Source of the DNA: Plesiocystis pacifica SIR-1
GTDB taxonomy: Bacteria; Myxococcota_A; Polyangia; Nannocystales; Nannocystaceae
Assembly: GCF_000170895.1 (NCBI RefSeq)
Contig: NZ_ABCS01000032.1
Coordinates: forward strand, 24,662-88,661
Direction: 5' to 3'
Length of the DNA: 64,000 nucleotides
The translations under genes and the position numbers were made by a program. Numbering within the stretch: the stretch's first letter is position 1; each line of letters starts with the position of its first letter. Shown here piece by piece: positions 26,316-35,473 of this stretch. The notes under the pieces are model-generated. The model was not told where the DNA came from and did not search any database. It was given only the letters and a program-made list of their open reading frames with translations.

Positions 26316-28242
26316 TGGGCTCTCCTCCGGGGCCGAACTTCTCCACGGTGACCTGGAGCTCGGGGGCGTGGCCGCCTTGGGGCGCGGGTTGGGGTTGGCC
26401 CTCGCTGGGCAGGATGAAGCCGTCGGGGTGCATGCCCGGCGGCGTCGCCAGGGTCCGCATCTGGCCCAGCGGCGCCCAGAAGAAGCGATCGAAGCCGACC
26501 ATCTGCGCCGGCTCGTCGCCGATCAGCGACAGCCCGTAGCCCGCCATCGAGCCCAGGGGATCGGCGAGGCTCTCGCCCTGCATGCGCTCGGCCAAGGGCG
26601 CGGTCGGGCCGGCGCTGGGCAGGGCGGCGAGGGCCGCCGAAGATCGCCAGTCCCCGCGGACCGCGTCGCTCGTCGCCCAGTCTCGGCAGTTCGAGCCGAG
26701 GGCCATGGCCACCTCCTCGGCGGGGCCCTGCTCGGCGTGGATCCACAGCGCGGCTTGGGCCCGGCACAGCGCCTGCCGCCCCTCGACCACGGCGAGGGCG
26801 CGGGCGGGCAGGGAGTCGACGGCGCGCAGCAGCATGATCCGGCGCAGGTGGACGTGCACGCCCTCGGACCAGCGCCCGCGGATCAGCGCGAGCTCGGCCA
26901 GCTCCTCGCGCCACAGGGCCCGACGCTGGGGCTCGATCACGGCCAGGTCGAGGAGCTCGAGGACGAGCTCGGCCTCGGTCATGGTCTCGGGCGCGAAGGC
27001 CAGGTAGGTCGCGCAGTCGAGGGTTGGGGCGCCGATGTCGAGGCCCTCGAGGCCGGTGTTCAGCTTGGCCAGGGCCGCTTCGCAGCGCGCCTGGGTCATG
27101 GGCGTGGGCAGGTCGCCGCCGAGCAGGGACTGGGCGAGGGCGATGGGGTCGGGGCTGTCCGGCGCGTCGCCTTCGCTTTCGCCCGTCTCGCCCCCATTCT
27201 CGGTTGGGGTCGGGGAGGGCGGCTTGGCCTCGGCGAGGAACTGCTCGGCGATGCCGCGCCAGCGCGCGACGTGGACGGTCAGCTGCCGCGCCGAGCTGTC
27301 CGGGACCAAATCAATACGCTCGCTGACCGAGACCTTGCGGGCCAGGGCGCGCACGCCGAGGACCGGGGGCAGGCGCTCGATGGACTCGACGCCGCCGGGG
27401 ACCAGCGGCGGCGGCTTGGCCGTCCAGGTGTGGTGCTCGCTCGCCTTGGGCAGGGCTGCCGAGAGCTCGCCGAGCCAGCCCGCGTGGGCGTCGATGGCCG
27501 CGGCGAGGGTGTCGAAGTTGGCCGCCAGCGGGTCCGCTTCGCCCTTGCTGCGCCGGACCCCCGCGGCCAGCAAGCGCGCGCGCCCGGCCAGCGCCACGGC
27601 CCTCGCCTGGGCGCCCTGGGCCATGGGCACGCTCGCCGCCTCGATCTGCTCGCGCGTGGTCGGCAGGGCCTTGGCGAGGGCCTCCGGGATGGCCTGGCAG
27701 TCTTCCGCGCAGTCGCCGGTGATCAGCCGATAGCGCAGCTCGTCGAGGACCTCGGCGACCTGGACCAGCGGCTCGATGGGATCGACGCGGGTCCACGGGT
27801 GGCGCTGGAGCTCGTCGGTGAGGCGCTGGAGGCCAAAGCGAAGCACCCGCAGGATCACCACCTCGGGCGCGTTGAGGTGCTTTTCGTCGATCTCCTGGAT
27901 GTCGCGCAGCAGCGGCTCGAGCAGCTCGTGGACCTCGAGGCGTCGGGCCAGGGTCAGCGGCGGGATCGCGGGCGGTCCGTGGCCGGTCCGCCACGCGGCG
28001 ACGGGGTCGGCCGCGACGAGGGCGGAGCGGCTGTCCTCGACGACGCGCTCGAGGGCCTCGCGGTGGGCCTCGGTCCGCATGGCCTCGCGCTCCTCGGGGG
28101 TCTCGATCGCCGGGGCGTCCACGGGCGCCTCCTCCGGCGGATCCTGGCAGCCTCCCGCGCCGCCGAGGGCGGCGAGCAAGAGGGCGAGGCGGGGGAGGCG
28201 ACCCGACGACGGGATTCGGCGCGTGGGCTCGGGCATGGGCAC
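26293..28242 (-). CDS. Hypothetical lipoprotein
   Basis: A 649-aa protein with a lipoprotein signal: basic n-region (TRRIPSSGRLPR), hydrophobic stretch and lipobox GGAGGC with Cys32. The mature part is mostly alpha-helical, Ala/Leu/Glu-rich and without a motif I recognise; it contains scattered Cys (GDCAEDC near residue 190) and ends in a Pro/Gly-rich segment. The start is GTG 28242, 8 nt after a CATACT box. It lies 17 nt after glyA but has its own promoter, and overlaps the pseudokinase gene downstream, so these two may form one unit. Confidence 0.75.
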   Translation of the reverse strand: MPMPEPTRRIPSSGRLPRLALLLAALGGAGGCQDPPEEAPVDAPAIETPEEREAMRTEAHREALERVVEDSRSALVAADPVAAWRTGHGPPAIPPLTLARRLEVHELLEPLLRDIQEIDEKHLNAPEVVILRVLRFGLQRLTDELQRHPWTRVDPIEPLVQVAEVLDELRYRLITGDCAEDCQAIPEALAKALPTTREQIEAASVPMAQGAQARAVALAGRARLLAAGVRRSKGEADPLAANFDTLAAAIDAHAGWLGELSAALPKASEHHTWTAKPPPLVPGGVESIERLPPVLGVRALARKVSVSERIDLVPDSSARQLTVHVARWRGIAEQFLAEAKPPSPTPTENGGETGESEGDAPDSPDPIALAQSLLGGDLPTPMTQARCEAALAKLNTGLEGLDIGAPTLDCATYLAFAPETMTEAELVLELLDLAVIEPQRRALWREELAELALIRGRWSEGVHVHLRRIMLLRAVDSLPARALAVVEGRQALCRAQAALWIHAEQGPAEEVAMALGSNCRDWATSDAVRGDWRSSAALAALPSAGPTAPLAERMQGESLADPLGSMAGYGLSLIGDEPAQMVGFDRFFWAPLGQMRTLATPPGMHPDGFILPSEGQPQPAPQGGHAPELQVTVEKFGPGGEPIADPRAP

Positions 28243-28250
28243 GGAGCCCT

Positions 28251-28256
28251 AGTATG
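28251..28256 (-). promoter_or_regulatory. Candidate -10 box of the lipoprotein gene at 28242
   Basis: On the minus strand CATACT ends 8 nt before GTG 28242, in the 17-nt gap after glyA. It supports the GTG over the ATG two codons later. Confidence 0.45.
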
Positions 28257-28259
28257 CGG

Positions 28260-29540
28260 TCACAGCCCCGGCGCGGGGAAGGCCGCGAGGAACTCGGCCA
28301 CGCTGGCCCGGGAGCGCTGGGCAAATTCGTCGGACACGGCGCCCTCGTGGGCCGCGGCCTCGCGCACGCCCGCGTCGATGAACCCCGCGACGGCGTCCAT
28401 GTGCTCGACCCCCATCCCCCGGGAGGTCAGCGAGGCCAGGCCGATGCGGATGCCCGAGGGGTCGAAGGGCTTGCGCTTGTCGAAGGGGATGGAGTTGCCG
28501 TTGAGCTCGATGCCGCAGGCGTTGAGGGCCTGGGCCGCGACGCGCCCGGAGATGCCCCGGTTGGTCAGGTCGACGAGCAGCAGGTGGTTGTCCGTGCCGC
28601 CGGTGATCAGCTCGAAGCCGCGGCTGAGCAGGGCCTCGCCGAGGGCCTTGGCGTTGGTCACGACCTGCGCCGCGTAGGTCTTGAACTCGGGCTGGAGCGC
28701 CTCGTTGAAGGCCACGGCCTTGGCCGCGGTGGTGTGGTTGTGCGGTCCGCCCTGCAGCCCGGGGAACACGGCCTTGTCGATCTTCTTGGCGAATTCCTTG
28801 CGCGAGAGGATGAGCCCGCCCCGAGGCCCGCGCAGGGTCTTGTGTGTCGTGGTGGTCACGGCCGCGCAGTGCGGCACGGGGCTGGGGTGCACGCCGCCGG
28901 CGACGAGGCCCGAGATGTGCGCGATGTCGGCCACGAGGTGGGCCCCGACCTCCGCGGCGACCTCGGCGAAGGCGGCGAAGTCGAGCTCGCGGGGGTAGGC
29001 CGAGTGGCCGACCCAGATCAGCTTGGGCTGGTGCTCGCGGGCCATCTCGCGGACCTGATCCATGTCGATGCGATGGTCGGACTCGCGCACGCCGTACTGC
29101 ACCGACTTGTAGTAGATGCCCGTCGCGCTGACCTTCCAGCCGTGGGTGAGGTGGCCGCCGGCAGGCAGCGACAGGCCCATGATGGTCCCCCCGGGCGGCA
29201 CCAGGGCGAGCAGCACGGCGAGGTTCGCCGGCGAGCCGCTGTAGGGCTGCACGTTGGCGTGCTCGGCCCCAAACAGCTGCTTGGCGCGGTCGATGGCCAG
29301 GCGCTCGAGGGGATCGACGAAGTCCATGCCCTCGTAGTAGCGGCGCCCGGGGTAGCCCTCGGCGTACTTGTTGGTCAGGGAAGACGCGCTCGCTTCGAGC
29401 ACCGCCTTGGACGCGTAGTTCTCACTCGCGATCAACCGGATGCTGTCACGCTGTCGGCGATCTTCGGCGAGCAAGAGCTCGTGCACGGCGGGATCGGAGA
29501 CGGCGAGGGAGGGATCGCGCTCACGCTGGGCGTCGGACAT
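28260..29540 (-). CDS. glyA: Serine hydroxymethyltransferase
   Basis: A 426-aa PLP enzyme that converts serine and tetrahydrofolate to glycine and methylene-THF. The PLP-binding Lys234 is in TTTTHKTLRGPRGG, and the substrate motifs IASENYAS and YPGRRYYEG are present. The pocket segment reads VQPYSGSPANLAV and GLSLPAGGHLTHG, closer to the form usual in eukaryotic SHMT than to the HSGSQAN of most bacteria; the rest looks bacterial. It is monocistronic or leads the two genes downstream. A THF or glycine riboswitch is not visible upstream. Confidence 0.96.
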   Translation of the reverse strand: MSDAQRERDPSLAVSDPAVHELLLAEDRRQRDSIRLIASENYASKAVLEASASSLTNKYAEGYPGRRYYEGMDFVDPLERLAIDRAKQLFGAEHANVQPYSGSPANLAVLLALVPPGGTIMGLSLPAGGHLTHGWKVSATGIYYKSVQYGVRESDHRIDMDQVREMAREHQPKLIWVGHSAYPRELDFAAFAEVAAEVGAHLVADIAHISGLVAGGVHPSPVPHCAAVTTTTHKTLRGPRGGLILSRKEFAKKIDKAVFPGLQGGPHNHTTAAKAVAFNEALQPEFKTYAAQVVTNAKALGEALLSRGFELITGGTDNHLLLVDLTNRGISGRVAAQALNACGIELNGNSIPFDKRKPFDPSGIRIGLASLTSRGMGVEHMDAVAGFIDAGVREAAAHEGAVSDEFAQRSRASVAEFLAAFPAPGL

Positions 29541-29771
29541 GGACGCTTAATCGACGTAGATTCCCCGGATGTAAAGGCCTACTGCCGAGTCGATTGCGTC
29601 GTTTATCGGGGTGAAGCTGGTTCCCTGCGCAGGTCGTCACACGCGCCGGAGTGCCGATCTCCAGGTCTCCGCACTATGCGCAGGAGTCCGCCCTCGGCCG
29701 GAGTGCCCCCGAGCACAGACATGTATGGTGAGGGCCATCGCTGTGGGAGAGAAAAGCGCTCGCCAACCTGA

Positions 29772-29777
29772 TATCCT
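29772..29777 (+). promoter_or_regulatory. Candidate -10 box of the FHA-GGDEF gene
   Basis: TATCCT ends 8 nt before ATG 29786. Further upstream, GCCGGAGTGCC occurs twice (29645-29655 and 29697-29707); whether this is a regulator site is unknown. The rest of the 245-nt divergent gap with glyA shows nothing else. Confidence 0.45.
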
Positions 29778-29785
29778 GGTGGGGC

Positions 29786-30700
<915 letters not shown>

Positions 30701-30734
30701 GGCGCGCAAAACAGCTGGGGCCGCCGCCTTTCCC

Positions 30735-30764
30735 TTGACGGTGCGCGCGGGCGCGAACTAGTTC
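30735..30764 (+). promoter_or_regulatory. Promoter of the lipoprotein operon at 30771
   Basis: TTGACG (30735-30740), 18-nt spacer, TAGTTC (30759-30764), then 6 nt to GTG 30771. This is the best-formed -35/-10 pair among the leaderless-type promoters of the window. Confidence 0.65.
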
Positions 30765-30770
30765 CCGGGT

Positions 30771-32459
30771 GTGAAGACGCGTGGACCCGGGAAGCTGCCC
30801 CTCAAAGCGCTGGCTCTGAGTACCTTTGTCGTCGCCTGCGCCGACGACTCGAGCCCGAGCACGGACGACGAGGTCGGCGCGACGGAGTCCACTTCGGGGT
30901 CGGACACGAGCGGCTCGACGGAGGGGGAGTCCTCTTCGGAGTCCGAGTCGAGCTCCGAGGCGGATACGAGCGAGGCCGAGACCGACGAGACGGAGACGGA
31001 CACGGAGACCGGTGAGCCGCCCAACCCCTACCCGGACCCGGGCGCCTGGGGCGGGACCCTCGGCCCGGGCGGACCCGCGGCCAGCTTCACCGAGGATCAG
31101 CTCTACCAAAACTGCGCGTATTACGACGGCGGGGAAGGGGACATCACCGACCACCACAACCTCGTGGTGATGTTCGACGGCTTCCTCGTCATGCCCTGGG
31201 CGCCCGAGTGGGGCAGCGGCGGGATCACGATGTTCGACATCGAAGACCCCTGCGCGCCGACGGTGGTCGGCTACGGGACCTCGGAGAAGATGCGCGAGAC
31301 CCACGCCATGGGCTTCGCCGAGGTCGACGGCAGCTGGTACGCGGTGGTCGACGGCATCGAGAGCCTGTTCTTGAGCCTCGAGGGCGGCCTGCAGACCTGG
31401 CGGGTGGACGACGCCCAGCCCGAGCCCCTCGAGATGCTCAACCTCCCGGGCTTCGTCTACCCCGACGCCTACGCCCGCGTGACCCTGAGCGTGTTCTACC
31501 AGGCGCCCTACATCTACGCCGCGGGCGCAGACAACGGCCTGTACATCGTCGACGCCAGCGACCCGGCCAACCCGGTGTTCGTCGAGCAGGTCAACTTCCA
31601 GCCCACGCACCGCGCGGGCCAGGTCCAGGTCATCGGCAACCTGCTGATCCTCACCGCCGCCGAGGGCCCGCGGACCGTGCTCCTCGACGTGTCCATCCCC
31701 GACAGCCCCCAGCCCATCGCCGGCGGAGACTTCCAGATCACCGACTCCATGGACCAGCCGCGGGAGTCCTACTTCTCGAACTTCTCCGGGGGCTACGCCC
31801 TCTACGCCATCAAGGACGGCGGCGGCGGGTTGATCGTCTACGACATCCACGACCCCAACAACCCGAGCTTCGCGGGGGAGTACCCCTCGGGGGGCAACGG
31901 CGGCTACGTGTTCGCCAAGGAGGAGACGGTGGTCGTCGGCGAGTCGAGCATCGCCCGGCTCTACGACTGGACCGACATGGACGACATCGAGCTCGTCGCC
32001 GAGCTCGACCTCGAGGGCGACCTCGACACGGCCACGCCGATCGGCAACATGATCTTCCTCAGCGTCGACGACGAGGCCAACCCCAACGAGGGCACGGCGG
32101 CGGCGCCCTACCAGCTCGAGCCGGACTCGACGCCGCCGGTCGTCAACTTCGTGTGGCCGCCGGACGGGGCCGAGGGCATCGCCCAGACCAGCCGCTTTGG
32201 GGTGAGCTTCACGGAGATGGTCGAGCCCAAGAGCGCCTTCGAGGGCTCCGTGCGCCTGTACGAGACGGGCACGGAGCCTGCGCTCACGCGGGTCGACGGA
32301 TGGATCTCGACGCAGGAGAACGTCGTGAATTTCGCCCCCAAGCAGGCCCTGAAGGCCGGTACGCAGTACACCTTCGAGATCCCGGCGGGCGGCGTCGTCG
32401 ACTACACCGGCAACCCCACCGCCGAGGGCTTCACGGCGAGCTTCACCACGGGGGGCTGA
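30771..32459 (+). CDS. Lipoprotein with LVIVD-type beta-propeller repeats and Ig-like domain
   Basis: A 562-aa exported lipoprotein. The signal peptide ends in the lipobox VVAC (Cys23), followed by about 60 residues of Ser/Thr/Glu/Asp spacer. The middle contains repeats of the LVIVD type (LYIVDASDPANPVFVEQV, LLDVSIPDSPQPIAG, IVYDIHDPNNPSFAGEYP), which form beta-propellers on cell surfaces. The last 105 residues resemble an SbsA/Big_5 Ig-like domain (PPDGAEGIA...RFGVSFTEMVEP). Surface binding or adhesion is plausible; no enzyme motif is visible. It begins an operon with the cytochrome lipoprotein 1 nt downstream. Confidence 0.85.
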   Translation: MKTRGPGKLPLKALALSTFVVACADDSSPSTDDEVGATESTSGSDTSGSTEGESSSESESSSEADTSEAETDETETDTETGEPPNPYPDPGAWGGTLGPGGPAASFTEDQLYQNCAYYDGGEGDITDHHNLVVMFDGFLVMPWAPEWGSGGITMFDIEDPCAPTVVGYGTSEKMRETHAMGFAEVDGSWYAVVDGIESLFLSLEGGLQTWRVDDAQPEPLEMLNLPGFVYPDAYARVTLSVFYQAPYIYAAGADNGLYIVDASDPANPVFVEQVNFQPTHRAGQVQVIGNLLILTAAEGPRTVLLDVSIPDSPQPIAGGDFQITDSMDQPRESYFSNFSGGYALYAIKDGGGGLIVYDIHDPNNPSFAGEYPSGGNGGYVFAKEETVVVGESSIARLYDWTDMDDIELVAELDLEGDLDTATPIGNMIFLSVDDEANPNEGTAAAPYQLEPDSTPPVVNFVWPPDGAEGIAQTSRFGVSFTEMVEPKSAFEGSVRLYETGTEPALTRVDGWISTQENVVNFAPKQALKAGTQYTFEIPAGGVVDYTGNPTAEGFTASFTTGG

Positions 32460-32460
32460 G

Positions 32461-34842
32461 ATGGCGCGGCGCGGGTGGATGATCTGGAGCTTCGCGCTCG
32501 TGCTCGCGGGCTGCCCGGCACGGGGCGGCGGCGAGGTCGGGGCGGACGAGGTCGGGTCCGAGTCGGGCTCCGAGGACGGCACGACGACGGATACGGAGAC
32601 AGATACGGGGCCCGGCACGACCGAGACCGAGACGGGCACCGAGACCGACGCGGGCGCGGAGACCGAGGGCGAGGCGCTGGTCGCCAACGCGGGCCCGGAC
32701 CGCTACGCCTTCGTCGACGACACCGTCGAGCTCGACGCCTCGGCCTCGACGGGGGCGGCCCTCTACCACTGGGACTTCGGCGACGGCACGGCCGCGCCCG
32801 AGCCCAGCGACTCGCCCGTGGCCAGCCACAGCTACGCCGAGCCCGGGCGCTACTACCCCGTGCTCACGGTCTACGACGGCGAGGGCAGCTCCCTCGCCGA
32901 CAGCTTCGCGCTGACCATCACCCACGTTCCGAGCCACGCCCCGCGGGTCGCGGGCAGCGTCGCCGCCGAGCCGAGCCTCGACGCGGTCGCGGTGGTCGAG
33001 GCCGACGCGAGCGCGCTGACCCTCGTGACTCGGGCAGTGGCGGAGGACGAGGACGCCTTCGAGCTCATCGCCCGCCACCCGACCTGCGCCGGCCCGCGCA
33101 GCCTGGGTCTGCACGCGGCGGGGGAGGGGGGCGCGGAGGCGGCCGGCGGCTGGATCGCCTGCCCCGAGGTCGACCAGATTCAGCCCTTCGACTGGGACGC
33201 GGGCCCGGGGGCTGCGCGGACCTTGCCCTGGGGCTCCCGGCCGAGCGCGGCGCTGCGCGTGGGCTCTCGGGTGTTCGCGGCGTTGGCCGGCAAGGGCCAG
33301 CTGGCGGTGCTCGAGGACGGCAGCGACAGCTTTGTATTCCACGACGGCTTCCCCGACGCCCGCGGCCTGGCGCTGTGGCCCGACGGCCGCGTGGCCGTGA
33401 CCCGCTGGCGCTCCGATCCGGACGCGGGCGCCGGCGTCGGCGAGCTGCGCCTGTTCGACCCCGAGTCCGCCGCCGTCGAGCTCGTGACCCTCGCCTACGA
33501 CCCGCAGCCGGCCTCGGACACGGAGATCGGCGGCGTCCCGACCTACCTCGACCAGCTCCTGGTCTCGCCCATCGGCGACGCCGCGGCCGTGCCCAGCTTG
33601 CAGGCCAACGTGCTCCACGGCGAGTACATCAACGGCGAGACCCTGACCTTCGAGACGACCGTGCGCGCGGTGGTGTCCTTTTTGGTCCTCGGCGAGGCCG
33701 ACGGCATGGGCCAGGTCCCCGGCGCGGAGAATTTCGACCTGCGCAAGCAGTTCGACAACCGCGGCTTCGCGGCGGCGGGGGTGTACTCGAGCCGCGGGGA
33801 CTACCTGTTCGCGGCCATGCGCGGCAGCCGGGCCATCGAGCGCTACGACACGCTCACGGGCAGCGGCGCGGGCACGATCCTCAACGCCGGCTACGCGCCC
33901 TCGGGCCTGGCCCTGTCTCCCGACGATCGCCACCTCTACGTGCACGTCGGCCTCGAGCGCGAGCTGCGGGTGTTCGACGTGACCAGCTTCGACGCCCTGC
34001 CCATGGCGATCGCCGCCGTGGCCACCGTGGACGCCGAGCCCCTCGCGGCGCAGGTGCTCCGGGGCAAGCAGCTGTTCAACGACAGCTTCGATCCGCGCCT
34101 GGCCAAGCACGGCTACATCGCCTGCGCCCACTGCCACCTCGACGGCGAGTCCGACCGCCAGACCTGGGACTTCACGGACCGCGGCGAGGGCCTGCGCAAC
34201 ACCATCTCGCTCCTCGGTCGGGGCGGCACGGCCCACGGCCCCGTGCACTGGAGCGCCAACTTCGACGAGATCCAGGACTTCGAGCACGACATCCGCGGGC
34301 CCTTCGGCGGCCTCGGCCTGCTCAGCGAGGAGGACTGGGGCGCGGGCACGGTGGCGACGAGCCTCGGCGATCCCAAGGCGGGCCTGTCCGAGGACCTCGA
34401 CGCCCTCGCGGCCTACGTCGAGAGCCTCGACAGCTACCCGCGCTCTCCGGCGCGCACGGCCGAGGGGGAGCTGAGCGCGCAGGCCCAGGCGGGTGCGGTG
34501 CTGTTCGCCTCGGCGGAGCTTGGCTGCGTCGACTGCCACTTAGGCCCCGCGCTCACGGACAGCGCGTGGATCGGCCCGATGACGCCGCTGCTCCACGACG
34601 TCGGGACCATCACCGAGGCCTCGGGGCAGCGCCTGGGCGAGCCGCTGACCGGCCTGGACACCCCGACGCTGCGCGGGCTGTGGAACGATCCGCCCTTTTT
34701 GCACGACGGATCCGCCATCGACCTGAGCGCGGTCCTCGGCGCGGCCAACCCCGACGATCTTCATGGTACGACGAGCTCGCTGAGCCCGGCCGAGCTCGAC
34801 GCTCTGGTCGCCTACCTGCTCAGCCTCGAAGGCCCGCCATGA
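32461..34842 (+). CDS. PKD-domain, dihaem cytochrome c lipoprotein (MauG/CCP-like C-terminus)
   Basis: A 793-aa exported lipoprotein with lipobox ALVLAGC-type ending at Cys18 and an acidic Thr/Glu/Asp spacer to about residue 75. A PKD domain follows (about 78-160; LYHWDFGDG). A large middle region looks like a beta-propeller (GLALSPDDRHLYVHVG). The C-terminal part has two haem-binding motifs, CAHCH (555-559) and CVDCH (689-693), in the arrangement of dihaem cytochrome-c peroxidase/MauG proteins, with DTPTLRGLWNDPPFLHDGS typical of that group. An extracellular redox function is likely; the substrate is unknown. It overlaps the SRPBCC gene (ATGA). Confidence 0.87.
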   Translation: MARRGWMIWSFALVLAGCPARGGGEVGADEVGSESGSEDGTTTDTETDTGPGTTETETGTETDAGAETEGEALVANAGPDRYAFVDDTVELDASASTGAALYHWDFGDGTAAPEPSDSPVASHSYAEPGRYYPVLTVYDGEGSSLADSFALTITHVPSHAPRVAGSVAAEPSLDAVAVVEADASALTLVTRAVAEDEDAFELIARHPTCAGPRSLGLHAAGEGGAEAAGGWIACPEVDQIQPFDWDAGPGAARTLPWGSRPSAALRVGSRVFAALAGKGQLAVLEDGSDSFVFHDGFPDARGLALWPDGRVAVTRWRSDPDAGAGVGELRLFDPESAAVELVTLAYDPQPASDTEIGGVPTYLDQLLVSPIGDAAAVPSLQANVLHGEYINGETLTFETTVRAVVSFLVLGEADGMGQVPGAENFDLRKQFDNRGFAAAGVYSSRGDYLFAAMRGSRAIERYDTLTGSGAGTILNAGYAPSGLALSPDDRHLYVHVGLERELRVFDVTSFDALPMAIAAVATVDAEPLAAQVLRGKQLFNDSFDPRLAKHGYIACAHCHLDGESDRQTWDFTDRGEGLRNTISLLGRGGTAHGPVHWSANFDEIQDFEHDIRGPFGGLGLLSEEDWGAGTVATSLGDPKAGLSEDLDALAAYVESLDSYPRSPARTAEGELSAQAQAGAVLFASAELGCVDCHLGPALTDSAWIGPMTPLLHDVGTITEASGQRLGEPLTGLDTPTLRGLWNDPPFLHDGSAIDLSAVLGAANPDDLHGTTSSLSPAELDALVAYLLSLEGPP

Positions 34843-35441
34843 CCCGCGCAACCGACGAACTGGCCAGCGACTCGAAGCCGACCCTGGGCTTTTTGATCAA
34901 GTGGATCGGCATCTTCATCGGCTTGGCGATCGTCGCCCTGGTCGGCGTGGGCCTGGTGCTCCCGCGGCAGTGGGAGGTCGAGGTCGAGCGCACCATCGAG
35001 GCCAGCCCCGAGGCCGTGCACGCCCTCGTGTCCGACGTCGAGCAGTGGGACCGGTGGATGTTCGACCCCGCGGCGGAGGCCGCCGGGATGAGGGTCGAGG
35101 CCTCGGGCCAGGGCGTCGGCGCGACGGTGAGCTGGTCCGGGGGCGGGTCGACCGGCGAGATGCACCTGGTCGAGTCGACGCTCGAGTCGGGGATCCGCTG
35201 GGACGGGAAGATCGAGACCGACGAGGTCAACAACCACGGCTCGATCACCTACGCCGTCGCGGACGGGCAAGTGACCGTGACCCTGCGCGACACCGGCGAG
35301 CTCCCGCCGGTGCTCGGGGGCTTCTTCGTCCCGGTGATGAACTCGGGCCTGCGCCAGCACTTCGAGGGGGCCCTCGGGCGCCTCGAGGCTACTGCTGAGG
35401 GTGAAGTCGAGGGTGACGCAGCTCCAGCGGCTCCCGAGTGA
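34839..35441 (+). CDS. SRPBCC-fold (polyketide cyclase-like) membrane-anchored protein
   Basis: A 200-aa protein with one transmembrane helix (about residues 17-42) and a START/SRPBCC-like domain (about 46-185) showing the pattern VERTIEASPEAVHALVSDVEQWDRWMF. Such domains bind hydrophobic ligands; the ligand here is unknown. The ATG overlaps the stop of the cytochrome gene. The long open frame 32475-34838 in the same register is an out-of-frame read of that gene. It ends in an Ala/Glu-rich tail, 32 nt before trpE. Confidence 0.85.
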   Translation: MTRATDELASDSKPTLGFLIKWIGIFIGLAIVALVGVGLVLPRQWEVEVERTIEASPEAVHALVSDVEQWDRWMFDPAAEAAGMRVEASGQGVGATVSWSGGGSTGEMHLVESTLESGIRWDGKIETDEVNNHGSITYAVADGQVTVTLRDTGELPPVLGGFFVPVMNSGLRQHFEGALGRLEATAEGEVEGDAAPAAPE

Positions 35442-35460
35442 GCCCGCCCGGATTTGGCTG

Positions 35461-35466
35461 TAGACT
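35461..35466 (+). promoter_or_regulatory. Candidate -10 box of trpE
   Basis: TAGACT ends 7 nt before GTG 35474, implying a leaderless trpE transcript. With no leader there is no room for a classical trp attenuator, and none is visible. Confidence 0.55.
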
Positions 35467-35473
35467 CCCGGCC

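Noticed and set aside
32475..34838. Same-strand 788-codon frame preceding the SRPBCC gene
   Set aside because: It is an out-of-frame read of the cytochrome lipoprotein, very rich in Arg and Gly; only the part from ATG 34839 is a gene.
35401..35473. Attenuator or leader peptide before trpE
   Set aside because: The -10 box lies 7 nt before the trpE start, so there is no leader to hold one, and no Trp-codon cluster is seen.
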